A DNA stretch of 64,000 nt from Charina bottae. Its lineage: Eukaryota > Chordata > Lepidosauria > Squamata > Charinaidae. A model generated the notes under the pieces. It was not told the DNA's origin. It saw only the letters and a list, made by a program, of their open reading frames with translations, and did no database searches. The stretch lies in assembly GCA_023362775.1 (NCBI GenBank), contig JALMGJ010000062.1:372001-436000 (forward strand), in the 5' to 3' direction. The translations under genes were made by a program, and so were the position numbers. Of the stretch, positions 1 to 9,900 are shown one piece after another (the stretch's first letter is position 1; every line of letters starts with the position of its first letter).

Positions 1-110
1 AGAGTATAGGATAAGATAATAGCAATAGGAAGCACTCACAGGTATGTTTGTAAATTTCACTTTTGCATCTTGGTTTGTTCAAAATAAAACATCTCCCCAA
101 TGTTTTTATA

Positions 111-444
111 AAGGTAAAGGTTCCCCCGGCACATTTGTGCAGTCGTGTCCGACTCCAGGGGCCGGTGCTCATCTCCGTTTCTTAGCCGAAGAGCCAGCGT
201 TGTCCGAAGATGCTTCCGTGGTCATGTGGCCGGCATGACGCGCGCAGAACGCTGTTACCTTCCCACCGAAGTGGTACCTATTCATCTCCTTGCATTTGCA
301 TGCTTTTGAATTGCTAGGTTGGCCAGAGCTGGGGCGAGTGCGGGAGCTCCCTCCGTCACGCGGGGCTAGGGATTCGAACCTCCGAACTTGCGATCTTCCG
401 ATCGACAAGCCTGGCGTCTTACCCACTGAGCCACCACGCCCACT
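111..444 (-). mobile_element. tRNA-derived SINE, full length, with target-site duplication
   Basis: On the minus strand the element begins with a tRNA-like head: A-box-like TGGCTCAGTGGGT and B-box GGTTCGAATCC. It continues through a long body to a tail reading AGTCGGACACGACTGC and then CCTTTACCTTT. A 12-bp direct repeat, AATGTTTTTATA, lies at 99-110 and 445-456 and is the target-site duplication. A second copy runs off the right end of the window (63736-64000), and a tail fragment lies at about 60639-60710. The tail resembles the RTE/BovB 3' end, suggesting mobilisation by BovB-like machinery (inference). Confidence 0.9.
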
Positions 445-456
445 AATGTTTTTATA

Positions 457-2384
457 GGGAGGTATATAAAAAAAGCACCTGTCCAGTGCTTCAGTGGCTT
501 TTTTGAGTCTGGGTCAGTCTAATGGGGTACAGTTTTAAAAAAAAGCCTGTGACAGTTTGCAAAGCCAACCCTAAGTGCCCAACCCTCGGTTGCGGGCTGC
601 AAACGGTCAAGGAAGCTGGGCCCAAAACAGACCTAGATTTGAGAGTCAGGTGGCTCGCCTGGGACCACCGGATGTTTTAAAGGTGGGGCAGACTCTCGGA
701 CTGGGAGGGCCCTGTTCCTCCTATTTCTCCCCAAATGCATTCTCTGGTGACCATCCGGCCTCCCATCGTGCCTGGAAGCTGAGGCAGAAAGGTGTCTCCT
801 GATCATCATTACATCTCACGTCCTCATTTGGAGCTGCTAATGGCCATCATGGCCAATGGGGGATTAATCTCGGGGCAGAAAATGGGGGCAATTGTTTACC
901 AGGAGGCTGACTTCTCCTTTAATAACCCCCAGCCCTTGACGTTCATGGGCTCCCTTCTGGTTTTCCAATTCTGAATTTGTCCCTGTTTTTGCATTTGGAC
1001 GAGGCCCTTTCAGACTGTTGGGCTTGACACAATCGGCTGGACTAGGCTCCAGTTTCGTTGCGGGCTCAGGGAGCCGTCTTGTGGGAGCGCGGATGCTTAA
1101 TTTTTCTTGCTCCCTGTATGAAAGAATTCTGTTTTGTTCACTCGGGGTGCGGAAAGGTTTTGACTGCCTGACTGGCACGCTCTTGCCTCCACCCAGGGAC
1201 GAAAGTGTCTTCAGAACTCGCGCCACATTTGGCTTTGGAGTTGGATTGAAGAATTGGGAAGGGAACGCGAGGATCATTAGTGCAACCCTTTGGTGGTGTG
1301 TGCAGGAAACTTGAGAGAAGGTGATGGCAAACTTCTATATTTTGCCAAGAGACCTGCCCGGACATCCATGAAGGATGCCAAGCTTGAAGCCTTAGAAGAG
1401 ACTTGATGTCTCTGGAGGGGTATTTGTGACTCAAAAAATGGCTGAAAGTGCCTTTAAAAGGTCAGGAGGGGACACACACACACACACACACACACACCCC
1501 TACCTATAGTTACTTGGAAGTCCAGTGTAAAATAACTAAGATTTTGTTGCTGAATAGCTGAGCAAAAGCGTGTTAGGAATTTTCACACCATTTCTCACGG
1601 ATCAAACGGAGATAGAAGTTGCTAACCAAACTCCGACTGCTTTCACACAGCACTCTTAACCAGGTTTCTGAAATAAGTCATTTTCTGGGCTCATGCAGTA
1701 CCTAGAGCCCTAATAAAGAAATTGGTGTTGGTATAATATCCTAAACCTACAAGAAATTTATCTGAGACTAAAAGTAACAAAGTTTAGGCTTCTACGAGTT
1801 GGGTGTTGCGTAAAAACAGCCTGCATAGGTTAACTGTGCACAGACGTAGGTGTCTGTGTCACACCTCACTACTGTTTTGCTAATGGTCACTATCTGTTCG
1901 TAAACCTCATTGTCCCCCCCCCTCTCTTCTTTTCTCATTCCTCTTCTCTCCCACCGCAACTTCAGTTAAACATCTAATTATAACATAATTCTCACTTCTC
2001 CCAAGCATCTGATCAAGTGGGCAGCAATTCGCAAAAAGCGATGCAAAAAAACCAACCTTTGTTGACCTTTGGGGCTTTTGCAGCTAAAGACTAAAACATC
2101 TGCCCCTGCGGGCTGCCTGTGAATCCAGGTGCACCACAACAGCTGGATGGGCCTGGGTTCGGCGTTAGCCCTGTTCGCGTGCGTTTTGATGTGGTTTTTT
2201 CTCTCCGGCGGGGCTGGACGTTGTTTCCACTTTTGAAAGCTCCTCCAGTAAGTTTTAAGTAGGTGTAGGTGATGACCAATATTAGTTCCTTAAGAGCAGC
2301 GGGGAAATGGGACCGTCTGAACCGAGTAAGTATGTGGGGTTAATTCAGTTGAATGTTTTTGAGTTCCAAAGGACAGAAATCAAT
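457..2384. other. Non-coding stretch without recognised gene
   Basis: I found no ORF with a recognisable domain and no splice-linked exon here on either strand. The only clear structure is a (CA)n microsatellite at 1472-1497. By human synteny SMIM1 could be expected on this side of LRRC47, but I could not find its short transmembrane ORF. Confidence 0.5.
1472..1497. repeat. (CA)n microsatellite
   Basis: An uninterrupted run of about 13 CA dinucleotides. Confidence 0.95.
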
Positions 2385-3457
2385 TGTGGAGCCCTTGGTG
2401 CTCTCTGAGCTTGGCGGTTTGCTTGCAGACGTTTCATTACCCAACTAGGGAACGTCATCAGTGCGAGGGAGGGTGGGGTTTTGCTCCCTGTTTATATACA
2501 GTAGCTCGCCCTGCCAGTGTTGGTGGGGTGGTGGTTTTCTCCCTGGTAGTTCCTTGATTGGGGTGTTGTTTTCTGCTTGATTGTTTGTCTGCTTCATTAA
2601 TTGTCCCCTTAGTAGTTCCTTGATTAGATTATTGTTTTCTGCTTGATTGTTTATCTGCTTGATTGTCTCCTTGGTAGTTCCTTGATTAGAATATTGTTTT
2701 CTGCTTGATTGTTTATCTGCTTGATTGTCTCCTTGGTAGTTCCTTGATTAGAATATTGTTTTCTGCTTGATTGTTTATCTGCTTGGTTGATTGTCTCCTT
2801 GGTAGTTCCTTGATTAGAATATTGTTTTCTGCTTGATTGTTTGTCTGCTTGATTAATTGTCTCCTTAGTAGTTCCTTGATTAGAATATTGTTTTCTGCTT
2901 GATTGTTTATCTGCTTGATTGATTGTCTCCTTAGTAGTTCCTTGATTAGAATATTGTTTTCTGCTTGATTGTTTATCTGCTTGATTGATTGTCTCCTTAG
3001 TAGTTCCTTGATTAGAATATTGTTTTCTGCTTGATTGTTTATCTGCTTGGTTGATTGTCTCCTTAGTAGTTCCTTTATGAGAATATTGTTTTCTGCTTGA
3101 TTGTTTGCCTGGCAAGGCCAGAACACATCTTCTCCAGCAACCAACACCCAGATAAACAGGGATTAACACCAGACAAACAATCAAACAGAAAACAATACCC
3201 CAGTCAAGGAACTACCAAACAGGCAAACAATCAAACAGGCAAACAATCAAACAGGCAAACAATCAAGCAGAAAACAATACCCTAATCAAGAAACTACCAG
3301 GGAGAAAACCACTCCGCACCAAAACTGGCAGGGTAAGCTACTGTATATAAACAGGGAGCAAACCCCACCCTCACTGGCACTGATGACGTTCCCTAGTCGG
3401 GTAACGAGGCGTCTGCAAGCCAACCACCAATCTCGGAGAGCACCAAGGGCTCCACAG
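2385..3457. repeat. Fold-back element with 66-bp minisatellite core
   Basis: Two arms of about 170-190 bp are inverted copies of each other (about 2385-2560 and 3285-3457). Shared landmarks are TGTGGAGCCCTTGGTGCTCT at the outer ends, AACGTCATCAGTGC, and CTCCCTGTTTATATACAGTA. Between them the left half (about 2560-3110) is a tandem array of a 66-bp unit, some copies 62 bp. Each unit contains TAGTTCCTTGATTAGAATAT and TTTTCTGCTTGATTGTTTA. The right half (about 3150-3300) has the same unit inverted and degenerate. The whole could form a long hairpin. Both strands give long repetitive ORFs only because 66 is divisible by three. Confidence 0.85.
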
Positions 3458-4932
3458 TTCAACCCTGAGGTCCAGAGATTCTCTTCTATTAGAAATCAAT
3501 TGTTCTGATTGAAAAGCAACAAGATTGTGGTTCGCATTTGGTGGAGCCAAGCCTTTTGTCTTTATGTTTGCCTGATCTTAGCTTTTTTAAAATATGTATT
3601 TGTATAAATGCATAAACACTTCCAAGCTGGAGGCACCGCTTAGCTGAAGTGGCTGGGCATGAAAAGTTACAAAGGGCCTGGCCAGCACACCTGGACGTAA
3701 GGTGAGGGGCACTCGCCTCTTCTCTGTTGCTGGCAAGGAAAGGACGTTGGCTGGAAGACACACTTCCATGAAGTGGCCGGGAGTCTCACATGACACAGGG
3801 GAGGGTTTGCTTTATCCGTCAAGGAAGTCTGGCTTGGTAGGGACCTGGAGGCGTTTGGCACAGAACTTTAGGCGGTACACTCCATGGTTGGGGACGATGG
3901 GAGCTGAAGTTCGGTAGAAGGAGCTCTGTTAGAAAAAAAGGGGCGCCCCATTTCCGCCTCTGAATGCAGGACAGGCCCGAAGCTCAGCCGGCCACAAACG
4001 CACCCCTCAAGATTCGAACACGTTCCCTCCCCCAGCAAGCAAGCGTTGGGAGGGCAAGTGGTGGGGGAATCTCTGCAGATTTCTCAGCTCCGGTTTCCTC
4101 TCTGCATTCCAGGTGGGGAGAGACCTCAGGGGAGGGGAGGAAAGAAGGAAACCCCCCCTGCTGGGGGGGGGGCGAATGTGAAAGGAGACAAAGCAAAGCC
4201 GGCTGGCCCTTCTGAGGGGAGGGCTTGGCTCTGCCAAGATAAACAGGAGGGGAGGCTGGCAGCCGGCCAGGAGTAACAAGGGAGGGGCCCTCTCTGTAGC
4301 CCCCTCCCTGACATGCCAGGCTGGCCTGGCCCGGAGGGGCGGGGGGGGGGGAGGGGGGAGGGAGGCCTGGCCATGCCGCAGGGCTGTGTTTGCAGAGCAT
4401 CCTTTACACAGCTGGAAGTGGGGGGGAGGCAAAGGGCCCCTCCCACTGCAGAGCTTTCCCCCCAGCACAGAAAGAGCGGGTGGTCCTTCCGTCAAAGCAG
4501 ACCCGGGTCTCGGAGGCCCCAACTCAGTCCGGAAGGCTCCAGAGAAGCCTGGGAAAGAGTCTGCTGCCAGCTCCGCGCTTCCTCTGTGGTGCATTCACAC
4601 AACCCAGCTGGCCTGGCGATCCACTCCGGCAGAGGCATTGAGGAAACCCAATGAGTTTGGTTCACGGTCCTCCTCTTGAGGGCTTTTGGTGACTTTGCAT
4701 TCCAGTTGTAGGACAAAACGGGCAGATCCTGCTGTCTTCTGCCATCCCGTAATCATCTGCCTTTCCCTTGGCAGCCGCACCGCCCGGTCTTCGAGACCAG
4801 AAGTTAAAAATAAAGGCTACAATTAAGATTGCAGGTTCCAAAGGGGCTGGAATCTGGTGCAGGTCAGAGGTCCGTCCAGCTGGTCTGACTGGCGGGCATT
4901 GCAATGGCTCTCGTCTGCTGCCTCCGGTGGCT
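3458..4932. other. Non-coding, partly GC-rich stretch
   Basis: No recognisable gene. A purine-rich, G-tract-rich section lies at about 4120-4440, including a long G run at about 4338-4365 with clear G-quadruplex potential. A GATA-type site (AAGATAA) lies near 4237-4243 and an E-box (CAGCTG) near 4409-4414. Several short ORFs on both strands reflect base composition. Confidence 0.4.
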
Positions 4933-5010
4933 CTTCTGGGCTATTGCAAGAGGGCTGCAGCGCCAGGGACAGAAAAGGCTGCCCTCTGGTGGTGTCTTGT
5001 GGCAATTACA
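4933..5010 (-). repeat. Relic solo unit of the 79-bp repeat, inverted
   Basis: GAAAAGGCTGCCCTCTGGTGG at about 4972-4992 is the exact 21-bp reverse complement of the core of the main array unit. The surrounding sequence is only loosely similar. This places a diverged, oppositely oriented unit about 2 kb left of the main array. Confidence 0.7.
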
Positions 5011-5242
5011 GCGGCAAAGGACAGTTTTGGCCTCTTCAACTTGAAAAGGTTACACTTCTAAGTTTGTTACTGTTGTTGTTATGATTGTTGTGCTCTACAG
5101 GCACACAAGGCGCACAACAAACTTGAAAAAAAAGGATATAAATGTTTAAACAGGAACAGGCCATTCTAATTCACAAACCACAGGTCGCATCGAACTATTC
5201 TGGGCTGCTGTACCTGATGTCCACCCCCATTTTCAGGGCACC

Positions 5243-5305
5243 CTTCAATGAATCCATAGGACATACTGCCCCCTGGTGGCTCATTGAGGTATTGCAGTCA
5301 AACTA
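5243..5305 (-). repeat. Second relic inverted unit of the 79-bp repeat
   Basis: The order of blocks matches an inverted array unit: a CAATGAATCCAT-like stretch, then ACTGCCCCCTGGTGGCTCATT, then ATTGCAGTCA. Point differences are numerous. The CTCF-like core is retained on the minus strand. Confidence 0.55.
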
Positions 5306-5425
5306 TGGGAAATAGGGCAATATAATCGCATTTATAGGTGTGAAATAGGGTAATAGAGTCCCCTTCAGGGGAGATGGTGCGGTGATAGAAATTGAAAAAT
5401 AAATAAATAAAAATAAAATAATATA

Positions 5426-5772
5426 CTGCACTGCAGCCTGAGAGGATGTATTAGACCAGAGCTTTCCAAACTTTTCATGTTGGTGACATACTTTTTAGAC
5501 ATGCATCATTTCGCGACACACTCTTACAGCAGGGCATCATTTCGCGACACACTCTTACAGTTGGGCACAAGGCAGGCACTAGGACCTGCACAGAATCCTG
5601 GCAGGGCTCGGAGGCAGCAGCAGCCAGGACACACCCAGACACTGCAGCCGACACACTAACGTGTCCCGACACACAGTTTGGAAAGCTCTGTATTAGACCC
5701 ATCAATAGCAAAGGGCATGAAAAGGCTGTCCTCCGGTGGCTATTTTGGGCACTGCAGCCTCACAGGGACTAG
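5426..5772 (-). repeat. Inverted 79-bp repeat units split by a hAT insertion
   Basis: 5426-5456 (CACTGCAGCCTGAGAGGATG and onward) joins 5691-5772 once the hAT element at 5457-5690 and one copy of its duplication are removed. The join gives about one and a half units in reverse orientation relative to the main array. The left unit is of the variant type that carries GATACATTCTCTCAGG in the forward array. At about 5773 the orientation switches to forward. Confidence 0.8.
5457..5690. mobile_element. Non-autonomous hAT-type transposon
   Basis: The terminal inverted repeats are CAGAGCTTTCCAAACT at the left and AGTTTGGAAAGCTCTG at the right. A perfect 8-bp target-site duplication, TATTAGAC, lies at 5449-5456 and 5691-5698. 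The interior is short and non-coding, with a repeated CATCATTTCGCGACACACTC segment. It sits inside an inverted unit of the 79-bp repeat. Confidence 0.92.
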
Positions 5773-5839
5773 AAGACCACCATAGGGCAGCCTTTTCATG
5801 CCCTATGCTTTTGATGGGTCTAGTAGTCCCTGTGAGGCT
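5773..5839 (+). repeat. First forward unit of the 79-bp repeat, left of BovB
   Basis: The unit has the array signature (ACCATAGGGCAGCCTTTTCA, then TTTTGATGGGTC, then TAGTCCCTGTGAGGCT). It ends exactly at the BovB insertion site. Continuity with the main array is interrupted only by the BovB copy. Confidence 0.85.
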
Positions 5840-6938
5840 TTGTTGTTGTTTATTCGTTCAGTCGCTTCCGACTCTTCGTGACTTCATGGACCAGCCCACG
5901 CCAGAGCTTTCTGTCGGCCATCGCCACCCCCAGCTCCCCCACAGTCGAGTCCGTCCCCTCCAGAATATCATCCATCCATCTTGCCCTTGGTCGGCCCCTC
6001 TTCCTTTTGCCTTCCACTTTCCCCAGCATCAGCTTCTTCTCCAAGGTATCCTGTCTTCTCATTATGTGGCCAAAGTACTTCAGTTTTGCCTTTAATATCA
6101 TTCCCTCCAGTGACCAGTCTGGCTTTATTTCCTGGAGGATGGACTGGTTTGATCTTCTTGCAGTCAGAATTTTCCTCCAACACCACAGTTCAAAAGCATC
6201 TATCTTCCTTCGCTCAGCCTTCCTTATGGTCCAGCTCTCGCAGCCATAGGTTACTACGGGGAATACCATTGCTTTAACTACGTGGACCTTTGTCGTCAGG
6301 GTGATGTCTCTGCTCTTAACTATTTTATCGAGATTTGCCATTGCTCTCCTCCCAAGAAGTAGACGTTCCTGGCTGCAGTCAGCGTCTGCAGTAATCTTTG
6401 CGCCTAGAAATACAAAGTCTGTCACTGCCTCCACTTTTTCTCCCTCTATTTGCCACTTATCAATCAAGGTGGTTGCCATAATCTTGGTTATTTCGAGGTT
6501 TAACTGCAACCCAGCTTTGCACTTGCTTCTTTCACCTTTTTCATAAGGCTCCTCAGCTCCCCCTCACTTTCAGCCATCAAAGTGGTGTCATCTGCATATC
6601 TGAGATTGTTAATGTTTCTTCCAGCGATTTTAACTCCAGCCTCGGATTCCTCAAGCCCAGCACGTCGCATGATGTGTTCTGCGTACAGGTTGAATAGGTA
6701 GGGTGAGAGTATACAACCCTGCCGTACTCCTTTCCCAATCCTAAACCAGTCCGTTGTTCCGTGCTCTGTTCTTACCGTTGCTACTTGGTCGTTATACAGA
6801 TTCCTCAGGAGGCAGACAAGATGACTTGGTATCCCCATACCACCAAGAACTTGCCACAATTTGTTATGATCCACACAGTCAAAGGCTTTAGAATAGTCAA
6901 TAAAACAGAAATAGATGTTTTTCTGAAACTCCAAGGAT
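5840..6938 (-). mobile_element. BovB (RTE) LINE, 5'-truncated, inserted in the 79-bp array
   Basis: On the minus strand the sequence encodes the C-terminal part of an RTE/BovB-type reverse transcriptase. It includes the YADD catalytic box with downstream MAES, the FVFLG..I motif, RDITLTTKV, the VVTYGCESWT block and ALFELWCWRK-like residues. It breaks into two frames (ORFs at about 6500-6960 and 5850-6509), so this copy is dead. The 3' end is a short (AAC)n-type tail at 5840. The 13-bp duplication TCCCTGTGAGGCT at 5827-5839 and 6939-6951 shows insertion into a pre-existing array unit. BovB is known for horizontal spread among squamates and other animals. Confidence 0.93.
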
Positions 6939-9900
6939 TCCCTGTGAGGCTGCAGTGCCCAAAATAGCCACCAGAGGACAGCCTTTTCATGCCCTTTGCT
7001 ATTGATGGTTCCTGTAGTCCGCGTGAGGCAGCAGTGCCCAAAATAGCCACCAGAGGGCAGCCTTTTCATGCCCTTTGCTATTGATGGGTCCTGTAGTCCC
7101 TGTGAGGCTGCAGTGCCCAAAATAGCCAGCAGAGGGCAGGCTTTTCATGCCCTATGCTATTGATGGGTCCTGTAGTCCCTGTGAGGCAGCAGTGCCCAAA
7201 ATAGCCACCAGAGGGCAGCCTTTTCATGCCCTTGGCTATTGATGGGTCCTGTAGTCCCTGTGAGGCAGCAGCGCCCAAAATAGCCACCAGAGGGCAGCCT
7301 TTTCATGCCCTTGGCTATTGATGGGTCTTGTAGTCCCTGTGAGGCTGCAGTGCCCAAAATAGCCAGCAGAGGGCAGGCTTTTCATGCCCTATGCTATTGA
7401 TGGGTCCTGTAGTCCCTGTGAGGCTGCAGTGCCCAAAATAGCCAGCAGAGGGCAGCCTTTTCATGCCCTTGGCTATTGATGGGTCCTGTAGTCCCTGTGA
7501 GGTTGCAGTGCCCGAAACAGCTACCAGAGGGCACCCTTTTCATGCCCTTGGCTATTGATGGATCTTGTAGTCCCTGTGAGGCTGAAGTGCCCAAAATAGC
7601 CACCAGAGGGCAGCCTTTTCATGCCCTTTGCTATTGATGGTTCCAATAGTCCCTGTGAGGCTGCAGTGCCGAAAATAGCCACCAGAGGGCAGCCTTTTCA
7701 TGCCCTTTGACATTGATGGGTCCTGTAGTCCCTGTGAGGCTGTAGTGCCCGAAATAGCCAGCAGAGGGCAGCCTTTTCATGCCCTTTGCTATTGATGGGT
7801 CATGTAGTCCCTGTGAGGCTGCAGTGCCCAAAATAGCCACCGGAGGGCAGCCTTTTCATGCCCTTGGCTATTGATGGATCTTGTAGTCCCTGTGAGGCTG
7901 CAGTGCCCAAAATAGCCACCAGAGGGAAGACTTTTCATGCCCTTTGCTATTGATGGGTCCTGTAATCCCTGTGAGGCTGAAGTGCCCAAAATAGCCACCA
8001 GAGGGCACCCTTTTCATGCCCTTGGCTATTGATGGGTCTTGTAGTCCCTGTGAGGCTGCAGTGCCCAAAATAGCCAGCAGAGGGCAGCCTTTTCAAGCCC
8101 TTGGCTATTGATGGATCTGATACATTCTCTCAGGCTGCAGTGCCCAAAATAGCCAGCAGAGGGCAGCCTTTTCATGCCCTTGGCTATTGATGGGTCCTGT
8201 AGTCCCTGTAAGGCTGCAGTGCCCGAAATAGCCACCAGAGGGCAGCCTTTTCATGCCCTTGGCTATTGATGGTTCCTGTAGTCCCTGTGAGGCTGCAGTG
8301 CCCAAAATAGCCAGCAGAGGGCAGCCTTTTCAAGCCCTTGGCTATTGATGGATCTGATACATTCTCTCAGGCTGCAGTGCCCAAAATAGCCAGCAGAGGG
8401 CAGCCTTTTCATGCCCTTGGCTATTGATGGATCTTGTAGTCCCTGTGAGGCTGCAGTGCCCAAAATAGCCACCAGAGGGCAGGCTTTTCATGCCCTTGGC
8501 TTTTGATGGGTCCTGTAGTCCCCGTGAGGCTGCAGTGCCCAAAATAGCCACCAGAGGGAAGACTTTTCATGCCCTTTGCTATTGATGGTTCCAATAGTCC
8601 CTGAGAGGCTGAAGTGCCCAAAATAGCCACCAGAGGGCACCCTTTTCATGCCCTTGGCTATTGATGGGTCTTGTAGTCCCTGTGAGGCTGCAGTGCCCAA
8701 AATAGCCAGCAGAGGGCAGCCTTTTCATGCCCTTGGCTATTGATGGATCTGATACATTCTCTCAGGCTGCAGTGCCCAAAATAGCCAGCAGAGGGCAGCC
8801 TTTTCATGCCCTTGGCTATTGATGGTTCCTGTAGTCCCTGTGAGGCTGCAGTGCCCAAAATAGCCAGCAGAGGGCAGCATTCTCATGCCCTTGGCTATTG
8901 ATGGGTCTGATACATTCTCTCAGGCTGCAGTGCCCAAAATAGCCAGCAAAGGCCAGCCTTTTCATGCCCTTGGCTATTGATGGGTCCTGTAGTCCCCGTG
9001 AGGCTGCAGTGCCCGAAATAGCCACCAGAGGGCACCCTTTTCATGCCCTTGGCTATTGATGGATCTTGTAGTCCCTGTGAGGCTGCAGTGCCCAAAATAG
9101 CCACCAGAGGGCAGCCTTTTCGTGCCCTTTGCTATTGATGGTTCCAATAGTCCCTGTGAGGCTGCAGTGCCCAAAATAGCCACCGGAGGGCAGCCTTTTC
9201 ATGCCCTTTGCTATTGATGGGTCTTGTAGTCCCTGTGAGGCTGCAGTGCCCAAAATAGCCACCGGAGGGCAGCCTTTTCATGCCCTTTGCTTTTGATGGT
9301 TCCTGTAGTCCGCGTGAGGCAGCAGTGCCCAAAATAGCCACCAGAGGGCAGGCTTTTCATGCCCTTGGCTTTTGATGGGTCCTGTAGTCCCCGTGAGGCT
9401 GCAGTGCCCAAAACAGCCACCAGAGAGCAGCCTTTTCATGCCCTTTGCTATTGATGGGTCCTGTAGTCCCCGTGAGGCTTCAGTGCCCAAAATAGCCAGC
9501 AGAGGGCAGCCTTTTCATGCCCTTTGCTATTGATGGGTCTTGTAGTCCCTGTGAGGCTGCAGTGCCCAAAATAGCCAGCAGAGGGCAGACTTTTCATACG
9601 CTTTGCTATTGATGGGTCCTTTAGTCCCTGTGAGGCTGCAGTGCCCAAAATAGCCAGCAGAGGGCAGCCTTTTCATGCCCTTAGCTATTGATGGGTCTGA
9701 TACATTCTCTCAGGCTGCAGTGCCTAAAATAGCCACCAGAGGGAAGCATTTTCATGCCCTTTGCTATTGATGGTTCCAATAGTCCCTGTGAGGCTGAAGT
9801 GCCCAAAGGAGCCACCAGAGGGAAGCATTTTCATGCCCTTTGCTATTGATGGGTCCTGTAGTCCCTGTGAGGCTGTAGTGCCCAAAATAGCCAGCAGAGG

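Noticed and set aside
362..442. tRNA gene
   Set aside because: The A and B boxes belong to the head of a SINE with flanking duplications and a long non-tRNA body.
2651..3184. 177-codon repetitive minus-strand ORF
   Set aside because: It is the 66-bp minisatellite read in a frame kept open because 66 is divisible by three.
5850..7120. Minus-strand ORFs as host genes
   Set aside because: They carry RTE/BovB reverse transcriptase motifs and belong to the nested LINE; the most distal part simply runs into array units.
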